In this document: positions 32,663 to 40,108 of the stretch, piece after piece
How positions within the stretch are numbered: the stretch's first letter is position 1
How the letters are laid out: each line of letters opens with the position of its first letter
Program-made: the position numbers and the translations under genes
Assembly: GCA_964645765.1 (NCBI GenBank)
Contig: CAZYBE010000005.1
Span: forward strand, 51,958 to 115,957
Length of the DNA: 64,000 nt
Reading direction: 5' to 3'
Source: CAZGMN01 sp964645765
GTDB taxonomy: Bacteria; Acidobacteriota; Aminicenantia; Aminicenantales; Aminicenantaceae
The notes under the pieces: generated by a model
Seen by the model: only the letters and a program-made list of their open reading frames with translations
What the model was told of the DNA's origin: nothing
Databases searched by the model: none

Positions 32663-34684
32663 ATGAAGGCAATTGTGAAATTATCAACAATTAGCTTGCT
32701 TATCCTTTTCGTTTCGTTAGGAGCAGCATTTTCTTTAGAGAAAAATTACAAGCTGCTGACCGATGAGACTTTCATGGAGATGGAATCTATCGGAAGCCCT
32801 CTCATCTCCCCGGACGGAAAAAATATTCTCTTCACCCGCGGCTGGGTCGATAAGAAGAACGACCAGTCGAGGAGCAACCTCTGGATAGTTGATATCGACG
32901 GAACCCGCATCCGCGAGCTTACTCACGGAAACTGGAGGGATTTGTCGCCGGTCTGGTCGCCTGACGGGAAAAAGATTGCTTTTCTTTCTGACAGAGACGG
33001 AACAACCCAGATTCATGTCCTCTGGCTCGACACTCGTGAGGTCGCCCAGCTCACTCACCTTGAGCGCTCTCCTCAGGATTTGACATGGTCTCCTGATGGA
33101 AAAAATCTGGCCTTCACCCTCTTTATACCCGACGATAAGCCGATTCTGCAGGTGAAGCTTCCAAAAAAACCAGAGGGTGCCAAATGGGCAGAGCCGGCTG
33201 TCCTCGTCGACAGGCTATCCTGGAGAACAGACGGCCGGGGATTCTTGCCCAAGGGCTATGACCATATTTTTACTATCAATGCTGAAGTCGGAGGGACGCC
33301 AAAGCAATTGACATCAGGAGATTATTCCGATAGAGAGCCCCAATGGTCAAAAGACGGAAAGAAGATGTATTTCAGTGCCATTCGCAAGCCTGATGCCGAA
33401 TATCTGTTTGGCGATACAGAGATCTACTGCGTTGACCTCAACACCCTCGAGATAAAAGCTTTGACTGACCGAAAAGGCCCGGACAGGGGAGCAAGGGTTT
33501 CGCCTGACGGAAGATTGATTGCCTACACTGGCTACAATGAGCAGAATTTTACCAATCATCTCTTCAGTCTTTATCTTATGGATGCTGATGGAGGAAACAA
33601 GCATATTCTGGCTGTGAACCTTCCCAGTTCACCTTCAGGTGTCACCTGGGCTGCGGACAACTCTGGAGTCTTCTATCTCATGGATGAAAAAGGGGAGTGC
33701 AACCTCCACTTCGTCTCCACGGGCAAGAAAATTAGAAAAGTCACAGAAGGCGTTCATTATTTATCTGGATTGTCCATTGCAGACAACAGCCAGGTGGCAA
33801 CCATGAGTTCGAATTTTCATAACCCTGGTTCTCTGGTGACGTTCAACCTGAACAGCGCGGCAAATTTCAAAAAGCTCGTGGATGTCAATGAAGACATTCT
33901 GGCTGATGTCAAACAGGGAGAGGTTGAGGAATTGTGGTTTAAATCTCCTGACGGCCTTGACCTTCAGGGCTGGCTGATCAAGCCTGCTGAGTTTGAAACG
34001 GGCAAGAAATATCCTATGGTTCTTTACATCCATGGCGGCCCATGGGCGATGTATTCAGTCCGCTTTAACTGGGAGTGGCAGAACTTCGCTGCCAACGGCT
34101 ATGCTGTTTTATACATGAACCCGAGGGGAAGCACAGGCTATGGCCAGGACTTTGTCAACGGCATTCAGTATTCCTATCCTGGCAAGGATTTTGATGATTT
34201 GATGGCCGGGGTGGATGCAGCGCTGGCCAAAGGCTTCATCGACGAGAATAACCTTTTTGTCTGCGGGGGAAGCGGCGGCGGCTGTTTAACGGCCTGGATT
34301 GTCGGCCATACCAACCGCTTCAAGGCTGCGGTCTCGATGAGGCCGGTTATCGACTGGCATTCCTTTGTGGGCATAACAGACGGCGCAAACTGGTACAGGC
34401 AATTCAATAAATATCCCTGGGAAGACCCGGCCGAATATGCTCTCCGCTCGCCGCTGAATTACGTGGCAAACGTTACCACGCCGACCATGGTCATGACAGG
34501 CGAGGCAGACTTAAGAACTCCCATTGGACAGAGTGAAGAATTTTACCGCGGCCTGAAGATGCTCAAGAAAGAAACCTTGCTGGTGCGGATGCCGGATGAG
34601 TATCACGGCTGGCGCCGGCCTTCTCACCGCCTCCTCCAGCAGCTTTACCTTCTGGCCTGGTTCGAGAAATACCGCACTAAATAA
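32663..34684 (+). CDS. S9 family prolyl oligopeptidase-type peptidase (copy 2)
   Basis: 673 residues with a signal peptide (residues 1-26). It is collinear with the enzyme at 19204-21261 over the whole length. The propeller blades have the same SPDGKNILFTRGW and WSPDGKKIAFLSDRDG signatures. The triad is complete: Ser in CGGSGGG, Asp in GEADLRTP and His in DEYHGW. Differences cluster around the substrate side of the hydrolase domain (for example RPVIDWHSFVG against APIINWYSFVG in copy 1), which may change specificity. SD GAGGAGG precedes ATG 32663. It lies 195 bases after ggt. Confidence 0.92.
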   Translation: MKAIVKLSTISLLILFVSLGAAFSLEKNYKLLTDETFMEMESIGSPLISPDGKNILFTRGWVDKKNDQSRSNLWIVDIDGTRIRELTHGNWRDLSPVWSPDGKKIAFLSDRDGTTQIHVLWLDTREVAQLTHLERSPQDLTWSPDGKNLAFTLFIPDDKPILQVKLPKKPEGAKWAEPAVLVDRLSWRTDGRGFLPKGYDHIFTINAEVGGTPKQLTSGDYSDREPQWSKDGKKMYFSAIRKPDAEYLFGDTEIYCVDLNTLEIKALTDRKGPDRGARVSPDGRLIAYTGYNEQNFTNHLFSLYLMDADGGNKHILAVNLPSSPSGVTWAADNSGVFYLMDEKGECNLHFVSTGKKIRKVTEGVHYLSGLSIADNSQVATMSSNFHNPGSLVTFNLNSAANFKKLVDVNEDILADVKQGEVEELWFKSPDGLDLQGWLIKPAEFETGKKYPMVLYIHGGPWAMYSVRFNWEWQNFAANGYAVLYMNPRGSTGYGQDFVNGIQYSYPGKDFDDLMAGVDAALAKGFIDENNLFVCGGSGGGCLTAWIVGHTNRFKAAVSMRPVIDWHSFVGITDGANWYRQFNKYPWEDPAEYALRSPLNYVANVTTPTMVMTGEADLRTPIGQSEEFYRGLKMLKKETLLVRMPDEYHGWRRPSHRLLQQLYLLAWFEKYRTK

Positions 34685-34814
34685 AAAAACTGTAATAAAA
34701 GAAAATCAGACCTGTTTTAAATTTCACTTCATGTTCTTATTTTTTGGATAAACAAAATTGTTTATATTTGGAAACTTATTCTTTGAGGAAATCGAAGAGA
34801 TTGATTTTTCCTGA

Positions 34815-35258
34815 TCAAGAGGTATGGTCGTGTATGATTCTCCAGTCTTCAGTAAAGCGCTGAAGAATGATGGTGAACAAGCCTTCCTTAGAAGAATCTT
34901 TGAATGAAAGCTTCCACCTTCCCAGAACATAGGCAAAATCGCTGGATAAGACTTTAATCTCAATGTCGGTGAAGTCCAGCTTTCCCATGTTCTCTCCGGA
35001 GTAGCTTTCTTTATACCTGGCGAGGAGGGCATTCCAGCCGTGTAGCCTTTTGTTTCCGGATTGGAAGGTTAAATCATCTGACTTCCAGTAATATTCCATG
35101 AATCCCTCGATACTTCCTTCATTCCATGAAGCCTTCTGCCGGTCGAGGACTGTTTGAATCTCATTCTTTATTTTCTGAACATCAGAAGCAGGACGGGAGA
35201 AGCAAAAAGCAATAAAGATGGCCAGGATAACCGCAATTGGAAAAAATAACCTTTTCAT
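34815..35258 (-). CDS. DUF4440/SnoaL-like (NTF2-fold) lipoprotein
   Basis: 147 residues with a lipoprotein-type leader (AILAIFIAFC, Cys near residue 20). The mature part matches DUF4440/NTF2-like proteins: VLDRQKASWNEGSIEGFMEYYW, then LHGWNALLARYKESY and a strand-rich end with WRIIHDHTS. These small cone-shaped proteins bind ligands or have steroid-isomerase-like folds without general function. It converges with the S9 peptidase copy 2. SD AAGGAGG lies at the start. Confidence 0.72.
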   Translation of the reverse strand: MKRLFFPIAVILAIFIAFCFSRPASDVQKIKNEIQTVLDRQKASWNEGSIEGFMEYYWKSDDLTFQSGNKRLHGWNALLARYKESYSGENMGKLDFTDIEIKVLSSDFAYVLGRWKLSFKDSSKEGLFTIILQRFTEDWRIIHDHTS

Positions 35259-35320
35259 CTTACCTCCTTAAGTTTCAAGAACTAACTTCCAACTTTTTTT
35301 TCGCTAGTCAATAATTTTAG

Positions 35321-35343
35321 AAAAAGGGGATTGTGCCCTTTTT
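35321..35343. repeat. degenerate copy of GGGGAC/GTCCCC palindrome
   Basis: AAAAAGGG (35321-35328) pairs with CCCTTTTT (35336-35343), with a mutated core (GATTGTG). It is a decayed relative of the palindromes at 40007 and 40081. Confidence 0.5.
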
Positions 35344-35439
35344 CACTGATATCTTAAACAAAATCATCAATCCTTGATAAAAAACTTTATATGAAAGGTT
35401 TTCATTTTCAAAAATAATCTGCCAACCTTGGCGCATGGA

Positions 35440-36099
35440 TTATATGATGAAAATGAGGTCGCTCTTCTGCTTTTTGCTGACTTTTGCGTAGTGGTCTTGA
35501 AAATTGAGCATATCGATAAGACTCTTGCCTCCCTCCATCTTCCTCAACACCTTATCCTCTATCCTTTGAATGTTCTCGGCTGTTGCTAAAATTCCCTTAA
35601 TCTCTTCTACGCTCATAACCACGATTCCATCATCATCGCCGAAAATGATATCTCCCGGTTCAACGGCTACGCCGCCGCAATTAACCTTGACCTGAGTTTG
35701 AAAAATTTTTGAAGCAGTTCCTGCCACTGGAGTAATATATCTTGCGTAAACAGGAAGATTAGTCTTTTTGATGCCTTTGGTATCGCGACATCCGCCGTCA
35801 ACGACGATTCCAGCGAGGTTTTTCCTTCTTGCTTCGAGAGCAAAAAGCTCTCCGGCCAAGGCAATCTTGTCTCCTTCGGCATCAACGACCAGGACTTCTT
35901 CTTCATCGGCTTCGTGAAGAGCTTTGAGGACAGAAAGAAAATCTCCTTTGCAATGGACAGTGTGGGCAATTCCAATCATTTTCAAGCCATGGTTGATGGG
36001 CCTTATTCCAGGGTCCATGACCCTCAAATTCTTATTGATGTCGCAGATGCAGGCGACATCCAGCTCGGCCAATCTTTTTTTTAATTCTATGAAATCCAT
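35440..36099 (-). CDS. RraA family protein
   Basis: 219 residues. The RraA / HMG-CHA aldolase fold is shown by VACICDINKNL (start of the domain), VVDAEGDKIALAGELFALEARR (about residue 78), GIVVDGGCRDTKGI (about residue 105, containing the metal-site Arg-Asp) and PGDIIFGDDDGIVV near residue 155. Family members are either regulators of RNase E activity or class II aldolases of 4-hydroxy-4-methyl-2-oxoglutarate-like compounds. The retained GG-x-RD motif favours an aldolase/decarboxylase activity, but the substrate is unknown. SD AAGGAGG precedes ATG 36099. It diverges from the GH3 gene. Confidence 0.85.
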   Translation of the reverse strand: MDFIELKKRLAELDVACICDINKNLRVMDPGIRPINHGLKMIGIAHTVHCKGDFLSVLKALHEADEEEVLVVDAEGDKIALAGELFALEARRKNLAGIVVDGGCRDTKGIKKTNLPVYARYITPVAGTASKIFQTQVKVNCGGVAVEPGDIIFGDDDGIVVMSVEEIKGILATAENIQRIEDKVLRKMEGGKSLIDMLNFQDHYAKVSKKQKSDLIFII

Positions 36100-36192
36100 A
36101 ATTCCTCCTTATAAGAAATGAATTTTACAATGCTTGAAATATTATTTCTGTCATAAAGCAAAGGCAGAGGTGTTCGAAAGCCGTATGAAAGG

Positions 36193-36223
36193 TTGACATG
36201 AATTTATGAATATTATTTATATA
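36193..36223 (+). promoter_or_regulatory. predicted promoter of the GH3 gene
   Basis: TTGACA (36193-36198) followed by TATATA (36218-36223) with a 19-base spacer, in an AT-rich gap, about 65 bases before the start. Confidence 0.35.
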
Positions 36224-36289
36224 TGCCAGAATGTTCTTAAAAACAAGAGAGAATCACACTTTTAAATCCATCTAATGGAGGAGAAAGAA

Positions 36290-38974
36290 ATGACGGCTCA
36301 TATTGACAAAAGAATTTTGCTTTTTTTCTTAGCTATTTTTCTGATCATATGGATTAGCGGCTGCGGCAAGAAGGAAGATTATCGAAGCTTGCCCCCTTAT
36401 AAAAACCCAACACTCGCATTAGAAGAAAGGGTCAATGACCTTATCTCGAGGATGACGCTCGAAGAAAAAGTCTCACAGCTGCTTAACGGCGCAGCAGCCA
36501 TCGAGCGCCTTGATGTCCCTGAGTACGACTGGTGGAATGAATGCCTGCACGGCGTGGCTCGCGCCGGCTTGGCTACTGTCTTCCCTCAGTCCATAGGCCT
36601 GGCTGCAACATGGGACACTGAGCTCATGCATCGAGTGGCAACAGCCATCTCTGATGAAGCCCGGGCTAAGCATCACGAGTTCCTGAGGCGTGGAAAAAGA
36701 GGCATCTATCAGGGGCTTACTTTCTGGTCGCCGAACATCAATATCTTTCGTGACCCGCGCTGGGGGAGAGGAATGGAAACATACGGCGAAGACCCCTATC
36801 TGACAGGAAGGATAGGGATTGCCTTTGTCAGAGGCTTGCAGGGTAACGACCCGAAGTATCTAAAAGTCGTCTCCACGCCCAAGCATTATGCTGTCCACAG
36901 CGGGCCCGAGCCTGACCGTCATGCCTTTGATGCCAGAACAGATGAGCGGGACTTGCGTGAGACTTATCTTCCTCATTTTAAAGCCTGTATCGAGGAAGCA
37001 AAGGCATTTTCTGTGATGTGCGCCTATAACCGCTACCAGGGCCAAGCCTGCTGCGGCAGCATCCAGCTTTTAACAAAGATTCTGAGGGAGGAATGGGGCT
37101 TTGAGGGCTATGTCGTCTCTGACTGCGATGCCATAAGAGATATCTGGGAGGGCCATAAAGTTGTCCCGGCCTCGCCAGAGGCAGCAGCTCTGGGCATAAA
37201 GTCTGGATGCGACCTGAACTGCGGAGCAGAGTATAAAAGCCTGCTCGAAGCCGTTAAAAAAGCCTTGATCACAGAAGAAGAGATCGATGTCTCTGTCAAG
37301 AGACTTTTCAACGCAAGGTTCAGGCTGGGAATGTTCGACCCCCCAGGCATGGTTTCTTACGCAAAGATTCCCTTTAGAGTCGTCGACAGCAAGAAGCACA
37401 AGAGACTGGCGCTAGAAGCAGCAAGAAAATCCATTATCCTCTTGAAGAACGATGATAATATCCTGCCTCTGAGAAAAGACTTGGGCACGATCGCTGTTAT
37501 CGGACCCAATGCTGATGATGTCGAAGTGCTTCTCGGAAATTATAACGGCACTCCCTCCCATTCGATAACGCCTCTTGAGGGAATTCGGCAGAAAGTCTCC
37601 AAAAGGACAAAAGTGCTTTATTCCTTGGGCTGCGAATGGGCAGAGAATCTTCCTCACTTTGAAATTGTTCCCTCCTCAGCCCTGTTCTTCACAGAAGGAA
37701 GCAAAAGGCAGAGCGGCTTGAAGGGTGAATATTTCAATGACCGCGATTTTAAAGGTGAGCCCGCCTTTACCCAAATCGATAAAGCAATCAACTTCAACTG
37801 GTGGGATGGCGCACCCAGCAAGGATTTCGACAACGATAATTTCAGTGTGCGCTGGACAGGAGAGATTGTTCCTCCTGTGACAGGAAAATACGCTTTAGGA
37901 GCAGAGGGGCTCAACGGCTTTCGGGTCTATCTCGACGATAAACTCCTGGTTAAATTCAGCAGCAGGCATCAACCAGAAAAAACATATGATAGCGTAGACC
38001 TTGAGGCTGGCGAGCCTTACAGGATAAAAGTCGAATTCTTTGAAAGGTCGGGTGAGGCGCATATCAAGCTGCTCTGGTCTATTCCAGGCAGGGACTATGA
38101 GAAAGAGGCAGTGGATATGGCAAAGCAGGCTGAGGCTGTGGTCATGCTCATGGGCCTTTCTCCAAGGCTTGAGGGGGAGGAGATGGAGGTCAAGGTTGAG
38201 GGCTTTAAGGGCGGCGACCGCCTGACTTTGGACCTTCCGGCCATTCAGGAAAAGTTGCTTAGAACCATCCATGCTCTTGGCAAGCCTGTGGTGCTTGTTC
38301 TTCTCAACGGAAGTGCTTTGGCTGTGAACTGGGCCAGCGAGAATATACCAGGCATTGTCGAGACCTGGTATCCAGGCCAGGCAGCAGGCGAGGCCATCGC
38401 TGATGTCATTTTTGGCGATTACAATCCTGGAGGCAGGCTGCCGGTCACTTTTTACCGCTCTGCCGACCAGTTGCCTTCTTTTGAAGATTATGCCATGAAA
38501 GGCAGAACTTATAGATATTTCGAGGGAGAGCCTCTCTATCCATTTGGATTCGGGCTGAGTTATGCTCGCTTCAAATACAGCAATCTCTCGGTTCCAAAGA
38601 CTGTCCGGGCAGGAGAGGATATCATCGTTTCTATCGACGTTGAAAACGCAGGAAATATGGCAGGCGATGAAGTCGTCGAGCTTTACCTGACCGATGTCGA
38701 GGCTTCTGCGCCTGTTCCAATCCGTGCTCTGAAAGGATTCGAGAGAATTCTCCTTAAGCCTGGAGAGAAAAAAACAGTTAAGTTTACCTTGACCCCTGAG
38801 CAGCTATCCTTGATCGACAACAACTTCAAACGTGTCGTCGAGCCCGGATTATTTGAAGTGACGGTCGGAGGAAAGCAGCCCGGCTTCAAAGGCTTTGCTG
38901 ATGCTCAGACAACCGAAGTGATTAGCGCACGATTCGAAGTTAAGGGCGAGGCTATTTTAATAAAAACGCAATAG
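36290..38974 (+). CDS. glycoside hydrolase family 3 with inserted PA14 domain, lipoprotein
   Basis: 894 residues from ATG 36290, with GGAGGAG six bases upstream; an in-frame ATG at 36275 overlaps the ribosome site. Lipoprotein signal with ISGC near residue 24. The GH3 N-terminal domain starts at MTLEEKVSQLL and holds the catalytic Asp in GYVVSDCDAI. A GH3 C-terminal domain follows, with a PA14 carbohydrate-binding module inserted (about residues 460-600, GLKGEYFND through VRWTGEIVPP). A fibronectin-like domain closes the protein. Likely an outer-membrane-anchored beta-glucosidase or beta-xylosidase; DWWNECLHGVARAG resembles the xylosidase/glucosidase branch. The exact sugar cannot be told. 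Confidence 0.92.
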   Translation: MTAHIDKRILLFFLAIFLIIWISGCGKKEDYRSLPPYKNPTLALEERVNDLISRMTLEEKVSQLLNGAAAIERLDVPEYDWWNECLHGVARAGLATVFPQSIGLAATWDTELMHRVATAISDEARAKHHEFLRRGKRGIYQGLTFWSPNINIFRDPRWGRGMETYGEDPYLTGRIGIAFVRGLQGNDPKYLKVVSTPKHYAVHSGPEPDRHAFDARTDERDLRETYLPHFKACIEEAKAFSVMCAYNRYQGQACCGSIQLLTKILREEWGFEGYVVSDCDAIRDIWEGHKVVPASPEAAALGIKSGCDLNCGAEYKSLLEAVKKALITEEEIDVSVKRLFNARFRLGMFDPPGMVSYAKIPFRVVDSKKHKRLALEAARKSIILLKNDDNILPLRKDLGTIAVIGPNADDVEVLLGNYNGTPSHSITPLEGIRQKVSKRTKVLYSLGCEWAENLPHFEIVPSSALFFTEGSKRQSGLKGEYFNDRDFKGEPAFTQIDKAINFNWWDGAPSKDFDNDNFSVRWTGEIVPPVTGKYALGAEGLNGFRVYLDDKLLVKFSSRHQPEKTYDSVDLEAGEPYRIKVEFFERSGEAHIKLLWSIPGRDYEKEAVDMAKQAEAVVMLMGLSPRLEGEEMEVKVEGFKGGDRLTLDLPAIQEKLLRTIHALGKPVVLVLLNGSALAVNWASENIPGIVETWYPGQAAGEAIADVIFGDYNPGGRLPVTFYRSADQLPSFEDYAMKGRTYRYFEGEPLYPFGFGLSYARFKYSNLSVPKTVRAGEDIIVSIDVENAGNMAGDEVVELYLTDVEASAPVPIRALKGFERILLKPGEKKTVKFTLTPEQLSLIDNNFKRVVEPGLFEVTVGGKQPGFKGFADAQTTEVISARFEVKGEAILIKTQ

Positions 38975-39027
38975 TGAAGCTCGCCATGGCAAGCCACGGG
39001 ATATTCTGCAAAGGATTTTTGTAAAAG

Positions 39028-39090
39028 CGTCATCGCCAGGAGCGAAACGATGTGGCACTCCCACGAGGTCGCGAGGCGTTTCTCCATCCA
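39028..39090. repeat. degenerate TCATTGCGAGGAGCGAAGCGACGTGGCAATC-type repeat, in part
   Basis: The stretch GTCATCGCCAGGAGCGAAAC continuing into GATGTGGCACTCCCACGAGG resembles a dispersed bacterial repeat I know from other genomes, with several substitutions. It lies between the convergent GH3 and epimerase genes. A relict rather than an active element. Confidence 0.4.
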
Positions 39091-39105
39091 ACGTTAATTT
39101 TTGTT

Positions 39106-39939
39106 TCATTTAAAAAGCGTTTCAAAATTGAATCTTGGCCGATAGCGGAGGGCTTTCTCAGCCTTTTCGATGACATAGACTCGGTCGATTCTTTCAGGGA
39201 GTTTCCATCCTTTCTTAGAAAATAGTCTGTCGATGGTCGGGAAGTGACGCAAAAGTACTTTCGGGGCATCATGAAGCAGCTCTTGAGTCTCATCCTGGGT
39301 GAATGGCGAGCGCGCAGAGATATTGAAGACGTCGAATCCGGCTATTTCAGCCTTTAAGGCCAAGATATGAGCAGCTGCAGCGTCCCTGACATCGACTCCC
39401 CTGTATAGCCTATAAATCGCAACCAGATACTCTGGTTCAGGAAAAAACCTGGAGACACGAAGGCTTAGGCAGCGCAGTCCATGATTGGCGGCCATGACAC
39501 GGCACAAGTCTTCAGAAGTGATCTTGGTAACATCATAAAGGTCTCGCGGCATGGGGGTAAGGTCTTCTGTAACCCATACTGCTTTTTCAGATGGGACCAT
39601 AGCATATCCGTAAAGCGAAGTTGTGCTGGTATAGATGAACCGGCGAATTCCATGCTCTACACAAGCTTCCAAAAGGTGGAGCGTACCCTTTATATTTGTG
39701 TCAATGAATTCTTCAGACGAAAATTTTCCAAGATGAGGAGCGTGCAAAGAAGCAGTATGGATTACAGCCTCCAGCCCTTTGGTCAAGGAGAAAATGAAAT
39801 TGCGGTCTTTTAGACTCCCTAAATGCGTAGTCTGTTTTCCTGAAGTTAAATCGAGCCCGATGATTGAATGCTCTGATGAAAGCATTTCAGCAATGGCCGA
39901 GCCGATTTGGCCTGAAGTTCCAGTGACCAGGACCTTCAT
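39106..39939 (-). CDS. NAD-dependent epimerase/dehydratase family protein
   Basis: 277 residues of an extended short-chain dehydrogenase. The NAD-binding motif is TGTSGQIGSAIAEML at the N-terminus, the middle has TNIKGTLHLLEAC, the serine region is YTSTTSLYGY and the catalytic Tyr-x3-Lys is YDVTK at about residue 136. The C-terminal substrate-binding part is typical in length. Probably acts on a nucleotide sugar, but the substrate is not predictable. It starts at ATG 39939 with a weak ribosome site (GGTGATAG). Confidence 0.85.
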   Translation of the reverse strand: MKVLVTGTSGQIGSAIAEMLSSEHSIIGLDLTSGKQTTHLGSLKDRNFIFSLTKGLEAVIHTASLHAPHLGKFSSEEFIDTNIKGTLHLLEACVEHGIRRFIYTSTTSLYGYAMVPSEKAVWVTEDLTPMPRDLYDVTKITSEDLCRVMAANHGLRCLSLRVSRFFPEPEYLVAIYRLYRGVDVRDAAAAHILALKAEIAGFDVFNISARSPFTQDETQELLHDAPKVLLRHFPTIDRLFSKKGWKLPERIDRVYVIEKAEKALRYRPRFNFETLFK

Positions 39940-40006
39940 CTATCACCTTTTTTGTGTGAGCGATGGCGATGATTTGAAGGATTCGCTTGCCAGCCGCTTC
40001 GCCTGC

Positions 40007-40029
40007 AAAAAGGGGACAGTCCCCTTTTT
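40007..40029. repeat. perfect palindrome AAAAAGGGGAC-a-GTCCCCTTTTT
   Basis: Eleven-bp arms (40007-40017 and 40019-40029) around one A. First of two copies within 100 bases; probable bidirectional terminator or REP-like element. Confidence 0.85.
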
Positions 40030-40080
40030 CGTCTCGAATTTCCTGTCAGATAATCTTCCTTCTTGCCTCTAATTAATTGC

Positions 40081-40103
40081 AAAAAGGGGACTGTCCCCTT
40101 TTT
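40081..40103. repeat. perfect palindrome AAAAAGGGGAC-t-GTCCCCTTTTT
   Basis: Eleven-bp arms (40081-40091 and 40093-40103), identical to the 40007 copy apart from the central base. It ends five bases before the stop of the S46 gene on the minus strand. Confidence 0.85.
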
Positions 40104-40108
40104 GTGAA

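Noticed and set aside
35440..36099. RraA as RNase E inhibitor
   Set aside because: The metal/aldolase motifs are kept, so the regulator role is not favoured; left as family name.
40007..40103. CRISPR-like array from the two close palindromes
   Set aside because: Only two units in tandem, single-copy neighbours and no cas genes; the same palindrome is scattered elsewhere.
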